From Pseudomonas graminis (GTDB taxonomy: Bacteria > Pseudomonadota > Gammaproteobacteria > Pseudomonadales > Pseudomonadaceae), in NCBI RefSeq assembly GCF_004364335.1, contig NZ_SOCR01000015.1, forward strand, positions 1-64,000: DNA of 64,000 nt, given 5' to 3'. The notes below the pieces were generated by a model. That model saw nothing but the letters and a program-made list of their open reading frames with translations, made no database searches and was not told the DNA's origin. The translations under genes were made by a program, and so were the position numbers. Positions 55,007 to 64,000 of this stretch are shown in pieces; positions within the stretch are counted from its first letter, which is position 1; each line of letters starts with the position of its first letter.

Positions 55007-58000
55007 ATGCCAAAACGTACAGACATTAAAAGCATCCTGATTCTTGGTGCTGGCCCGATCGTAATCGGCCAGGCCTGCGAATTCGACTACTCCGGCGCCC
55101 AGGCCTGCAAGGCTCTGCGCGAAGAGGGTTACCGCGTCATTCTGGTCAACTCGAACCCGGCCACCATCATGACCGACCCGGCCATGGCGGATGCGACCTA
55201 CATCGAGCCGATCAAATGGGCGACCGTCGCCAAGATCATCGAAAAAGAGCGCCCTGATGCGCTGCTGCCAACCATGGGCGGCCAGACCGCACTGAACTGC
55301 GCACTGGACCTGGAGCGCGAAGGCGTTCTGGAAAAGTTCGGCGTTGAAATGATCGGCGCCAATGCCGACACCATCGACAAGGCTGAAGACCGTTCGCGTT
55401 TCGACAAGGCCATGAAGTCCATCGGCCTGGCGTGCCCGCGTTCCGGTATCGCCCACAGCATGGAAGAGGCCAACACGGTCCTCGAAAAGCTGGGCTTCCC
55501 GTGCATCATTCGTCCGTCCTTCACCATGGGTGGCACCGGTGGCGGCATCGCGTACAACCGCGAAGAATTCGAAGAAATCTGCGCCCGCGGTCTTGACCTG
55601 TCGCCGACCAAAGAGCTGCTGATCGACGAGTCGCTGATCGGCTGGAAAGAATACGAAATGGAAGTTGTCCGCGACAAAAAGGACAACTGCATCATCGTCT
55701 GCTCCATCGAGAACTTCGATCCAATGGGCGTGCACACCGGCGACTCCATCACCGTCGCGCCGGCACAGACCCTCACGGACAAGGAATACCAGATCCTGCG
55801 TAATGCCTCGCTGGCGGTCCTGCGTGAGATCGGCGTCGAGACAGGCGGCTCGAACGTTCAGTTCGGGATCTGCCCCGACACCGGCCGCATGGTCGTGATC
55901 GAGATGAACCCACGGGTCTCTCGCTCTTCTGCGCTGGCTTCCAAGGCTACTGGCTTCCCGATCGCGCGAGTGGCAGCCAAGCTGGCTGTCGGCTACACCC
56001 TGGACGAACTGCAGAACGAAATTACCGGCGGCAAGACCCCGGCGTCGTTCGAGCCATCGATCGACTACGTCGTCACCAAACTGCCACGTTTTGCGTTCGA
56101 GAAGTTCGCCAAAGCCGACGCGCGCCTGACCACTCAAATGAAGTCGGTCGGCGAAGTCATGGCCATCGGCCGGACCTTCCAGGAATCCCTGCAGAAAGCC
56201 CTGCGCGGCCTGGAAGTAGGTGTCAGCGGTCTCGATCCGAAGCTGGACCTGAGCAATCCGGAAAGCATGAGTATTCTCAAGCGCGAGCTGACGGTTCCGG
56301 GTGCCGAGCGCATCTGGTATGTTGCCGACGCTTTCCGCGCCGGCATGACGGTTGAACAGATTTTCGGCATGAACATGATCGATCCCTGGTTCCTGGTGCA
56401 GATCGAAGATCTGATCAAGGATGAAGAGAAGGTCAAGACCCTCGGCCTGTCGGCGATTGACCGCGACCTGATGTATCGCCTCAAGCGCAAGGGCTTCTCC
56501 GATGCACGCCTGGCCAAGCTGCTGGGTGTGACCGAGAAAAACCTGCGCACGCACCGTCACAAGCTGGACGTGCTGCCGGTTTACAAACGCGTTGACACGT
56601 GCGCTGCCGAATTCGCCACCGACACCGCTTACATGTACTCCACGTACGAGGAAGAGTGCGAAGCCAACCCGACGAATCGCGACAAGATCATGATTCTGGG
56701 TGGTGGTCCTAACCGCATTGGCCAAGGCATCGAGTTCGATTACTGCTGCGTGCACGCTGCGCTGGCGCTGCGTGAAGACGGGTACGAGACCATCATGGTC
56801 AACTGCAACCCGGAAACCGTATCGACCGACTACGACACCTCTGACCGTCTGTACTTCGAGCCTGTGACCCTGGAAGACGTGCTGGAGATCGTCCGCGTCG
56901 AGAAGCCGAAAGGCGTGATCGTTCAGTACGGCGGCCAGACCCCGTTGAAACTGGCGCGCGCGCTGGAAGCCGCAGGCGTGCCTATCATCGGCACCAGCCC
57001 GGACGCCATTGACCGTGCAGAAGATCGCGAGCGTTTCCAGCAAATGGTCGAGCGACTCAATCTGCGTCAGCCGCCAAACGCCACCGTGCGCAGCGAAGAC
57101 GAAGCCATTCGGGCCGCCGCGAAGATCGGCTACCCGCTGGTGGTGCGACCGTCCTACGTCTTGGGCGGTCGTGCGATGGAGATCGTCTACGAAGAAGACG
57201 AGCTCAAGCGCTACCTGCGTGAAGCGGTTCAAGTGTCCAACGACAGCCCGGTGCTGCTTGACCACTTCCTCAACTGCGCCATCGAGATGGACGTTGATGC
57301 GGTCTGCGACGGTACCGATGTGGTGATCGGCGCCATCATGCAGCACATCGAGCAGGCCGGCGTTCACTCCGGTGACTCGGCATGCTCGCTGCCACCGTAT
57401 TCGCTGCCAGCCCACATCCAGGATGAAATGCGTGATCAGGTCAAGAAAATGGCCCTGGAGCTTGGCGTTGTCGGCTTGATGAACGTGCAACTGGCATTGC
57501 AGGGCGAGGATATTTACGTCATCGAAGTGAACCCGCGCGCATCGCGAACGGTGCCGTTCGTTTCGAAGTGCATCGGTGTCTCGCTGGCGATGATTGCGGC
57601 TCGCGTCATGGCCGGCAAAACCCTGAAAGAACTCGGTTTCACCAAGGAGATCATCCCGAACTTCTACAGCGTGAAAGAGGCAGTGTTCCCATTCGCCAAG
57701 TTCCCGGGCGTTGACCCGATCCTCGGCCCAGAGATGAAATCGACCGGCGAAGTCATGGGTGTCGGTGACACCTTCGGCGAAGCCTTCGCAAAAGCCCAGA
57801 TGGGCGCCAGTGAAGTGTTGCCGACTGGCGGCACGGCCTTCATCAGTGTGCGTGACGACGACAAGCCGCTGGTGGCAGGTGTCGCACGCAGCTTGATCGA
57901 GCTGGGCTTCGACATCGTTGCAACCGCTGGCACCGCACGCCTGATCGAAGAGGCCGGGCTGAAAGTCCGCCGCGTCAACAAGGTGACCGAGGGCCGTCCA

Positions 58001-58228
58001 CACGTGGTCGACATGATCAAGAATGACGAAGTCACCCTGATCATCAACACGACCGAGGGCCGCCAGTCGATCGCCGATTCCTACTCCATTCGCCGTAATG
58101 CCCTGCAGCACAAGATCTACTGCACCACGACCATCGCTGCAGGCGAGGCCATCTGTGAAGCGCTGAAATTCGGTCCTGAAAAAACCGTACGCCGCTTGCA
58201 GGATCTACATGCAGGACTGAAAGCATGA
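55007..58228 (+). CDS. carB: Carbamoyl-phosphate synthase, large subunit
   Basis: A 1073-aa enzyme with two ATP-grasp halves (first with LILGAGPIVIGQACEFDYSG, second with MILGGGPNRIGQGIEFDYCC) and a C-terminal MGS allosteric domain (~935-1073, INTTEGRQSIADSYSIRRNA). It makes carbamoyl phosphate. Full length. ATGA overlap with greA. Confidence 0.98.
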   Translation: MPKRTDIKSILILGAGPIVIGQACEFDYSGAQACKALREEGYRVILVNSNPATIMTDPAMADATYIEPIKWATVAKIIEKERPDALLPTMGGQTALNCALDLEREGVLEKFGVEMIGANADTIDKAEDRSRFDKAMKSIGLACPRSGIAHSMEEANTVLEKLGFPCIIRPSFTMGGTGGGIAYNREEFEEICARGLDLSPTKELLIDESLIGWKEYEMEVVRDKKDNCIIVCSIENFDPMGVHTGDSITVAPAQTLTDKEYQILRNASLAVLREIGVETGGSNVQFGICPDTGRMVVIEMNPRVSRSSALASKATGFPIARVAAKLAVGYTLDELQNEITGGKTPASFEPSIDYVVTKLPRFAFEKFAKADARLTTQMKSVGEVMAIGRTFQESLQKALRGLEVGVSGLDPKLDLSNPESMSILKRELTVPGAERIWYVADAFRAGMTVEQIFGMNMIDPWFLVQIEDLIKDEEKVKTLGLSAIDRDLMYRLKRKGFSDARLAKLLGVTEKNLRTHRHKLDVLPVYKRVDTCAAEFATDTAYMYSTYEEECEANPTNRDKIMILGGGPNRIGQGIEFDYCCVHAALALREDGYETIMVNCNPETVSTDYDTSDRLYFEPVTLEDVLEIVRVEKPKGVIVQYGGQTPLKLARALEAAGVPIIGTSPDAIDRAEDRERFQQMVERLNLRQPPNATVRSEDEAIRAAAKIGYPLVVRPSYVLGGRAMEIVYEEDELKRYLREAVQVSNDSPVLLDHFLNCAIEMDVDAVCDGTDVVIGAIMQHIEQAGVHSGDSACSLPPYSLPAHIQDEMRDQVKKMALELGVVGLMNVQLALQGEDIYVIEVNPRASRTVPFVSKCIGVSLAMIAARVMAGKTLKELGFTKEIIPNFYSVKEAVFPFAKFPGVDPILGPEMKSTGEVMGVGDTFGEAFAKAQMGASEVLPTGGTAFISVRDDDKPLVAGVARSLIELGFDIVATAGTARLIEEAGLKVRRVNKVTEGRPHVVDMIKNDEVTLIINTTEGRQSIADSYSIRRNALQHKIYCTTTIAAGEAICEALKFGPEKTVRRLQDLHAGLKA

Positions 58229-58701
58229 TCAAGTACCCAATGACCGTTCAGGGCGCTCGCGCCCTGGAAGAAGAACACGCACACCTGACCAAGGTGGTTC
58301 GTCCCAAGCTCAGCCAGGACATCGGGACTGCGCGTGAGCTGGGCGATCTCAAGGAAAACGCTGAATACCATGCCGCCCGCGAACAGCAGGGCATGGTCGA
58401 AGCGCGTATCCGCGACATCGAAGGCCGGATCCAGAATCAGGTAATCATCGACGTCACCACGATCCCTCACACCGGCAAAGTGATCTTCGGCACTACCGTC
58501 GAAATCGCCAACGTGGAGACGGACGATCGCGTCATCTACCACATCGTGGGTGAGGACGAGGCTGACTTCAAACTGGGCAAGATTTCGGTGGGTTCGCCCC
58601 TCGCTCGCGCTTTGATTGGCAAGGAAGAGGGCGATGTCGTAGCTGTGAAAACGCCGAGCGGTGTGATCGAGTACGAAATCGTGGAAGTGCGTCACGTTTG
58701 A
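58225..58701 (+). CDS. greA: Transcription elongation factor GreA
   Basis: A 158-aa factor with an N-terminal coiled coil carrying the acidic tip (ARELGDLKENAEYHAAREQQ) and the C-terminal FKBP-like domain (ISVGSPLARALIGKEEGDVV). It rescues backtracked RNA polymerase. Coupled to carB by ATGA. Confidence 0.97.
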   Translation: MIKYPMTVQGARALEEEHAHLTKVVRPKLSQDIGTARELGDLKENAEYHAAREQQGMVEARIRDIEGRIQNQVIIDVTTIPHTGKVIFGTTVEIANVETDDRVIYHIVGEDEADFKLGKISVGSPLARALIGKEEGDVVAVKTPSGVIEYEIVEVRHV

Positions 58702-58707
58702 TGATCG

Positions 58708-58732
58708 ACACCCGCATTGCGCGGGTGTTGAT
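58708..58732 (+). terminator. Probable greA terminator
   Basis: An 8-bp stem ACACCCGC/GCGGGTGT with loop ATTGC, 6 nt after the stop; the T-tract is poor (TGATT). Confidence 0.5.
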
Positions 58733-58871
58733 TCAGGCAGCGGGTTCGAAGGTCATTGTCTGATCTTTCGAACCGGCGGTCGCAGCTCTGGTATGACCGG
58801 GTCGGCGCTCATCTATGCAGGTGGGCACCGAATCTGACGGTCAGCGCTTGTTCGCCGCTGACCGGACAGGA

Positions 58872-59180
58872 TCAGTTGAAGCGATGGACGTTGGACAGCT
58901 GCTTGTTCACCTTCGGGTTCTTGCGGTAAATCAGCGCCATTTTGCCGATGACCTGCACCAGATCGGCCTTGCCGACTTTGCACAGCTCAGCGATGGCTGC
59001 CAGGCGGCTTTCGCGGTCGAGGATGTTGAGTTTGATCTTGATCAACTCGTGATCGCCCAGCGCGCGCTCCAATTCGGCCAACACACCTTCAGTCAGACCA
59101 TTGTCCGCCACCATCAACACCGGTTTCAGATGGTGACCAATGGATTTGTATTGTTTCTTCTGCTCTTGAGTGAGCGGCAT
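58872..59180 (-). CDS. yhbY: YhbY/CRS1-YhbY RNA-binding protein
   Basis: A 102-aa protein: LTQEQKKQYKSIGHHLKPVL, ELERALGDHELIKIKL and QVIGKMALIYRKNP define the CRM domain. It associates with pre-50S particles. Divergent from rlmE, another large-subunit maturation gene. Confidence 0.95.
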   Translation of the reverse strand: MPLTQEQKKQYKSIGHHLKPVLMVADNGLTEGVLAELERALGDHELIKIKLNILDRESRLAAIAELCKVGKADLVQVIGKMALIYRKNPKVNKQLSNVHRFN

Positions 59181-59287
59181 AATCTGACCTCTGCGTCTGA
59201 TCTTGTAAAAAGCGGCGGCCAGTTTACCCGAGCGAGTCCGGGACCGCCCGGTTAATCGCGACTCGTCCTAATTTTTTGAGGTGCTCC

Positions 59288-59938
59288 GTGGCACGTTCCA
59301 AAACCAGCCATAACTGGCTTAAAGAACACTTCGACGACAAGTACGTCAAAATGGCGCAGCGGGACGGCTACCGTTCTCGCGCCAGTTACAAGCTCCTCGA
59401 GATTCAGGAGAAGGATAAAATCATCCGTCCCGGCATGACGGTGATCGACCTGGGTGCAGCGCCCGGAGGCTGGTCGCAGGTGACCAGTCGTCTGATTGGT
59501 GGTCAGGGCCGTTTGATCGCATCCGACATCCTGGAAATGGACAGCATCCCCGACGTGACCTTCATTCAGGGGGATTTCACGCAGGATGAAGTGCTTGCCC
59601 AGATCCTCGAGGCGGTCGGTAATACACAGGTGGACCTTGTGATTTCAGATATGGCCCCCAATATGAGTGGATTGAGCGCTGTGGACATGCCCCGCGCAAT
59701 GTTTCTCTGCGAGCTGGCGCTGGATCTGGCCGGTCGTGTGCTCCGTCCTGGTGGCGATTTCCTGATTAAGGTCTTCCAGGGTGAGGGCTTCGACGTGTAT
59801 CACAAGGACATCCGCAAGTTGTTCGACAAGGTGCAGATGCGTAAACCTTTGTCGTCGCGGGACCGCTCCCGAGAACAGTATTTGTTGGGTCGCGGGTTTC
59901 GCGGCATAGAAGGATCGGCAAGCGATGAGCGACTCTGA
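59288..59938 (+). CDS. rlmE: 23S rRNA 2'-O-ribose methyltransferase (U2552)
   Basis: A 216-aa enzyme. GTG 59288 was chosen since GAGGTG (59278-59283) is correctly placed and the protein then starts (M)ARSKTSHNWLKEHFDDKYV. The SAM site is VIDLGAAPGGWSQVTS; catalytic K-D-K-E residues are in ARSK.. SYKLLEIQ, ISDMAPN and FLIKVFQGEG. It methylates the A-loop. ftsH follows, as usual. Confidence 0.96.
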   Translation: MARSKTSHNWLKEHFDDKYVKMAQRDGYRSRASYKLLEIQEKDKIIRPGMTVIDLGAAPGGWSQVTSRLIGGQGRLIASDILEMDSIPDVTFIQGDFTQDEVLAQILEAVGNTQVDLVISDMAPNMSGLSAVDMPRAMFLCELALDLAGRVLRPGGDFLIKVFQGEGFDVYHKDIRKLFDKVQMRKPLSSRDRSREQYLLGRGFRGIEGSASDERL

Positions 59939-60118
59939 TCAAGCGATAGCTTTTTTCAAATGGCTTTATCAAGGGAGCGTAACCAACATCGCGTAGTCAA
60001 AGTTTCACAAAGGGTTACAGACGCCGCCTGCCACGCCTGTAGGATCTGTAGTACGTTAGGCCGGTAAATATCATGCGAGGCACGCTCCAGCGTGGAGCTT
60101 GCTTCAGAGGGTAGCTAA

Positions 60119-62038
60119 TTGAACGATATGGCAAAGAATTTGATCCTGTGGTTGATCATCGCGGCGGTTCTCGTGACCGTGATGAACAACTTCTCCAGTC
60201 CTAACGAGCCGCAGACCCTCAACTATTCCGAATTCATCCAGCAGGTGAAAGACGGCAAAGTCGAGAAAGTTGCCGTTGACGGTTACGTCATCACCGGCAA
60301 ACGCAGCGACGGCGACTCCTTCAAGACCATCCGCCCTGCCATCCAGGACAACGGTTTGATCGGGGATCTGGTCGACAACAACGTTGTGATCGAAGGCAAG
60401 CAGCCAGAGCAGCAAAGCATCTGGACTCAGCTTCTCGTCGCCAGCTTCCCTATCCTCGTGATTATTGCTGTCTTCATGTTCTTCATGCGCCAGATGCAAG
60501 GTGGTGCAGGGGGCAAAGGCGGACCGATGAGCTTTGGTAAGAGCAAAGCGCGTCTGCTGTCCGAGGATCAGGTCAAAACCACACTGGCTGACGTGGCTGG
60601 TTGTGATGAAGCCAAAGAAGAAGTCGGCGAGTTGGTCGAGTTTCTGCGCGACCCTGGCAAGTTCCAGCGTCTGGGCGGTCGGATCCCTCGCGGCGTCTTG
60701 ATGGTGGGCCCTCCGGGTACCGGTAAAACCCTGATAGCGAAGGCTATCGCGGGTGAAGCCAAGGTCCCGTTTTTCACGATTTCCGGTTCCGACTTCGTCG
60801 AGATGTTCGTCGGCGTGGGTGCAAGCCGTGTTCGTGACATGTTTGAACAAGCCAAGAAGCATGCGCCTTGCATCATCTTCATTGACGAGATCGATGCCGT
60901 AGGTCGCCATCGTGGTGGCGGCATGGGCGGCGGTCATGACGAGCGTGAGCAGACGCTCAACCAGCTGCTGGTTGAGATGGACGGCTTTGAAATGAACGAC
61001 GGCATCATTGTGATCGCCGCCACTAACCGTCCGGACGTTCTCGACCCTGCGCTGCTGCGTCCGGGCCGTTTCGACCGCCAAGTGGTCGTGGGCTTGCCCG
61101 ATATCCGCGGTCGTGAGCAGATTCTTAAAGTACACATGCGCAAAGTGCCAATGGGTGACGACGTTCAGCCAGGCGTGATCGCTCGCGGTACCCCGGGTTT
61201 CTCCGGTGCTGATCTGGCCAACCTGGTCAACGAGGCTTCGCTGTTCGCTGCCCGTACCGGTAAGCGTATCGTCGAGATGAAAGAATTCGAGTTGGCGAAA
61301 GACAAGATCATGATGGGCGCTGAGCGCAAATCGATGGTCATGTCCGACAAAGAGAAGCGCAATACGGCATATCACGAGGCGGGTCATGCCATCGTCGGCC
61401 GTGTCGTGCCAGAACATGATCCGGTCTACAAAGTGTCGATCATCCCCCGCGGTCGTGCGTTGGGTGTGACGATGTTCCTCCCCGAGGAAGATCGCTACAG
61501 CCTGTCCAAGCGTGCCCTGATCAGTCAGATATGCTCGCTGTATGGCGGGCGGATTGCGGAGGAAATGACGTTGGGCTTCGATGGCGTGACCACCGGTGCC
61601 TCCAACGACATCATGCGGGCCAGTCAGATTGCTCGAAACATGGTCACCAAATGGGGCCTGTCCGAGAAGCTCGGTCCGTTGATGTATTCGGATGAAGAAG
61701 AAGGCGGCTACCTGGGTCGCGGCGGTGGTGGTCAGAATGCCAGCCTCTCCGGTGACACTGCCCGTCTGATTGACTCCGAAGTGCGCAGCATCATTGATCA
61801 GTGCTACGGCACCGCAAGACAGATCCTCACGGACAACCGTGACAAGCTGGAAGCGATGGCTGATGCTTTGATGAAATACGAGACCATCGATGCCGAGCAG
61901 ATCGATGACATCATGGCCGGCCGCACACCACGCGAGCCTCGTGATTGGGAAGGTGGCTCCGGAGATTCGGGCACCCCGATCGCACCTGTAGGTCCGCGTC
62001 CGGAATCGCCTATTGGCGGCCCTGCTGCTGAACACTAA
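60119..62038 (+). CDS. ftsH: ATP-dependent zinc metalloprotease FtsH
   Basis: A 639-aa membrane AAA+ protease. TTG 60119 is favoured because AGAGGG lies ~9 nt upstream; ATG 60128 is the alternative. TM1 is at ~5-24 and TM2 at ~103-123. Walker A is GPPGTGKT, SRH region ATNRPDVLDPALLRPGRFDR (core), zinc motif HEAGH at 419-423. It degrades membrane proteins, LpxC and RpoH. folP follows by 8 nt. Confidence 0.97.
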   Translation: MNDMAKNLILWLIIAAVLVTVMNNFSSPNEPQTLNYSEFIQQVKDGKVEKVAVDGYVITGKRSDGDSFKTIRPAIQDNGLIGDLVDNNVVIEGKQPEQQSIWTQLLVASFPILVIIAVFMFFMRQMQGGAGGKGGPMSFGKSKARLLSEDQVKTTLADVAGCDEAKEEVGELVEFLRDPGKFQRLGGRIPRGVLMVGPPGTGKTLIAKAIAGEAKVPFFTISGSDFVEMFVGVGASRVRDMFEQAKKHAPCIIFIDEIDAVGRHRGGGMGGGHDEREQTLNQLLVEMDGFEMNDGIIVIAATNRPDVLDPALLRPGRFDRQVVVGLPDIRGREQILKVHMRKVPMGDDVQPGVIARGTPGFSGADLANLVNEASLFAARTGKRIVEMKEFELAKDKIMMGAERKSMVMSDKEKRNTAYHEAGHAIVGRVVPEHDPVYKVSIIPRGRALGVTMFLPEEDRYSLSKRALISQICSLYGGRIAEEMTLGFDGVTTGASNDIMRASQIARNMVTKWGLSEKLGPLMYSDEEEGGYLGRGGGGQNASLSGDTARLIDSEVRSIIDQCYGTARQILTDNRDKLEAMADALMKYETIDAEQIDDIMAGRTPREPRDWEGGSGDSGTPIAPVGPRPESPIGGPAAEH

Positions 62039-62046
62039 GGTCTGAC

Positions 62047-62898
62047 ATGACTTCTGCGCTTCACCCGACCCGGTTGCCTTGCGGCAACCGGGTTCTTGAT
62101 TTATCCCGCACGCACGTGATGGGAATCCTTAATATCACTCCTGATTCGTTCTCGGACGGCGGCCGTTTCGCGCAGCGAGACCTGGCGCTGCGTCATGCCG
62201 AGGCGATGATGCTGGCTGGCGCGACCCTGATCGATGTCGGGGGTGAGTCAACGCGGCCCGGTGCGCGATCTGTTTCCCCTGTTGAAGAGCTGGAGCGCGT
62301 GTCGCCTGTCGTCGAGGCGATCAGCGCCGAGCTGGATGTGATCATTTCTGTAGATACCTCGACGCCGGCCGTCATTCGCGAGACTGCACGCCTGGGTGCA
62401 GGGCTCATCAACGATGTTCGCTCGCTTCGCCGTGACGGGGCGCTGGACGCCGCTGTGGCGACGGGTTTACCCGTTTGCCTGATGCACATGCGCGGCGAGC
62501 CGACGGACATGCAGAATGACCCTCACTACACTGACCTGGTTGGGGAGGTCAGCGCCTTCTTGCGCGAGCGCATGGAGCAGTGCGTCGCGGCAGGTATCCC
62601 CGTCGAGAGGATTATCCTTGATCCAGGGTTCGGCTTCGCCAAGACCCTTGAGCATAATCTGAGCCTCTTCAAGCATATGGAAGCGCTCCATGCATTGGGT
62701 CGTCCTTTGTTGGTCGGTGTATCCCGCAAGAGCATGATCGGCAAGGTTCTCGACAAGCCTGTTGATCAGCGTTTGCATGGTGCACTGGCGCTTGCCGCCA
62801 TGGCGATGGTTAAAGGCGCAAAAATTCTGCGTGTGCACGACGTCCCGGAGACGGTAGACGTGGTGCGTATGATTGCTGCTGTTGAATCAGCAAAATAA
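62047..62898 (+). CDS. folP: Dihydropteroate synthase
   Basis: A 283-aa TIM-barrel enzyme with MGILNITPDSFSDGGRF, LIDVGGESTRPGA and the C-terminal VGVSRKSMIGKVL loop. It condenses pABA with the pterin diphosphate for folate; it is the sulphonamide target. Between ftsH and glmM, as usual. Confidence 0.97.
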   Translation: MTSALHPTRLPCGNRVLDLSRTHVMGILNITPDSFSDGGRFAQRDLALRHAEAMMLAGATLIDVGGESTRPGARSVSPVEELERVSPVVEAISAELDVIISVDTSTPAVIRETARLGAGLINDVRSLRRDGALDAAVATGLPVCLMHMRGEPTDMQNDPHYTDLVGEVSAFLRERMEQCVAAGIPVERIILDPGFGFAKTLEHNLSLFKHMEALHALGRPLLVGVSRKSMIGKVLDKPVDQRLHGALALAAMAMVKGAKILRVHDVPETVDVVRMIAAVESAK

Positions 62899-62914
62899 GA
62901 AATCTGGAGCACCC

Positions 62915-64000
62915 ATGAGCACTAAAAAATATTTCGGTACCGACGGTATCCGCGGTCGCGTAGGCCAATTCCCGATCACCCCTGATTTCATGTTAAAGCT
63001 GGGATGGGCGGCAGGGATGGCCTTCCGGAAAATGGGCGCATGCCGGATCCTTGTGGGTAAGGACACCCGTATTTCGGGCTACATGTTCGAATCGGCACTC
63101 GAAGCCGGCTTGTCTGCTGCCGGTGCGGACGTGATGCTGCTCGGTCCGATGCCGACGCCTGCGATCGCGTATCTGACTCGTACATTCCATGCCGAAGCGG
63201 GGATCGTGATCAGCGCATCGCATAACCCGCATTACGACAACGGCATCAAATTCTTCTCCGGGCAGGGCACCAAGCTCCCTGACGAGATCGAGCTGATGAT
63301 TGAGGAGCTGCTCGATTCGCCGATGACCGTCGAGGAGTCCGAGAAACTCGGCAAGGTGTCGCGTATCAACGACGCCGCGGGGCGTTACATCGAATTCTGT
63401 AAGAGCAGCGTTCCCACCAGTACTGATTTCGACGGGCTGAAGCTCGTTGTCGATTGCGCTCATGGGGCGACGTACAAGGTAGCGCCGAATGTGTTTCGAG
63501 AGCTTGGCGCCGAGGTCACTGTGCTATCGGCGGCGCCCAATGGGCTCAACATCAATGACAACTGCGGTTCCACCCACATGGGAGCGTTGCAGGCCGCTGT
63601 TGTCGAGCATGGCGCTGATCTGGGCATCGGTTTTGATGGTGACGGCGATCGTGTGCTGATGGTCGACCACACGGGTGCGATCGTCGATGGTGATGAGCTG
63701 CTTTACATCATTGCGCGGGACCTTCAAGAGCGTGGCCAGTTGCAGGGAGGTGTCGTTGGCACCCTGATGAGCAACCTCGGGCTGGAGTTGGCACTTGCTG
63801 ATCTCAACATCCCGTTCGTGCGCGCCAACGTCGGCGACCGATATGTCATCGCTGAGCTCCTGGAGCGCGACTGGCAAGTGGGCGGCGAGAACTCGGGCCA
63901 TGTCGTGTGCTTCCGGCATACCACGACGGGTGATGCGATCATCGCTGCACTGCAGGTACTGCTGTCGATGAAACGTACCGGCCAGAGCCTCGCACAATCG
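62915..64000 (+). CDS. glmM: Phosphoglucosamine mutase (partial, 3' end missing)
   Basis: The first 362 codons, cut by the window end. ATG 62915 has TGGAG upstream. KYFGTDGIRGRVG opens the protein, the phospho-serine Ser102 is in ISASHNPHYDNGIKF and the metal site DGDGDR is present. It converts glucosamine-6-P to glucosamine-1-P for peptidoglycan and LPS precursors. The usual length is ~445 aa, so ~80 residues are missing. Confidence 0.97.
   Translation, partial: MSTKKYFGTDGIRGRVGQFPITPDFMLKLGWAAGMAFRKMGACRILVGKDTRISGYMFESALEAGLSAAGADVMLLGPMPTPAIAYLTRTFHAEAGIVISASHNPHYDNGIKFFSGQGTKLPDEIELMIEELLDSPMTVEESEKLGKVSRINDAAGRYIEFCKSSVPTSTDFDGLKLVVDCAHGATYKVAPNVFRELGAEVTVLSAAPNGLNINDNCGSTHMGALQAAVVEHGADLGIGFDGDGDRVLMVDHTGAIVDGDELLYIIARDLQERGQLQGGVVGTLMSNLGLELALADLNIPFVRANVGDRYVIAELLERDWQVGGENSGHVVCFRHTTTGDAIIAALQVLLSMKRTGQSLAQS

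Noticed and set aside
54731..58111. 1126-aa reverse frame opposite carB
   Set aside because: Long antisense frames are expected in high-GC Pseudomonas genes with strong third-position bias; carB is unmistakable.
60104..62035. 643-aa reverse frame opposite ftsH
   Set aside because: Same third-position effect; it mirrors ftsH and has no family pattern.

Overview
The window is about 60% GC and carries the chromosomal gene order of Pseudomonas sensu stricto: ssrA, lldPDE/lldR, smpB, ratA-rnfH, bamE, fur, recN, grpE-dnaK-dnaJ, dapB, carAB-greA, yhbY, rlmE-ftsH-folP-glmM. Pseudomonas-type REP/REPIN repeats and the TTG-started carA and ftsH fit this. I read it as a P. fluorescens or P. syringae lineage isolate; the species cannot be settled from the sequence. 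The first 120 bases (AT-rich stretch plus 65 consecutive G) look like a contig-end artefact.

Positions ~1-31.4 kb hold most of a temperate phage genome whose left end is missing. It has a lambda-like control region: a LexA/CI-type repressor facing a Cro-like protein, with a DUF3800 protein behind the repressor. A rightward early operon of nine overlapping genes follows. It encodes three small unknown proteins, a Rha regulator, a lambda-O-like initiator with iterons inside its own gene, a partner protein, a tyrosine integrase embedded in the operon, a small protein and a Q-like antiterminator. A terminator-rich interval then carries a lipid A deacylase (PagL) as an independent moron. Next come holin, Rz/Rz1, HNH endonuclease, and an HK97-type cos head module (P27 terminases, portal, protease, capsid, connectors). 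This is joined to a Mu-like contractile tail: sheath, tube, frameshifted chaperone, tape measure, circularization protein, gp44-gp48 baseplate, glycine-rich fibre and fibre assembly protein. A displaced SleB endolysin and a SGNH hydrolase end the module.

Positions 31.4-34.4 kb are an accessory strip between the phage genes and the 3' end of tmRNA (ssrA). It contains a chemoreceptor and two unknown proteins. Whether it belongs to the prophage or to a separate island at ssrA is open, because no second attachment site is in the window.

Positions 34.4-64 kb are core chromosome. The lactate operon lldP-lldD-FAD/FeS dehydrogenase is divergent from lldR across a perfect 29-nt operator palindrome. 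smpB, the protein partner of tmRNA, lies about 8 kb from ssrA. The heat-shock cluster has two matching sigma-32 promoters, before grpE and before dnaK. carA has a leader with a strong terminator hairpin overlapped by a five-codon ORF. The window ends inside glmM.

The strongest points for follow-up are the prophage-borne PagL with intact catalytic residues, the virion-region SGNH hydrolase, the integrase inside the replication operon, the iteron origin inside the initiator gene, the T TTT TTC frameshift in the tail chaperone, and the symmetric LldR operator/promoter.
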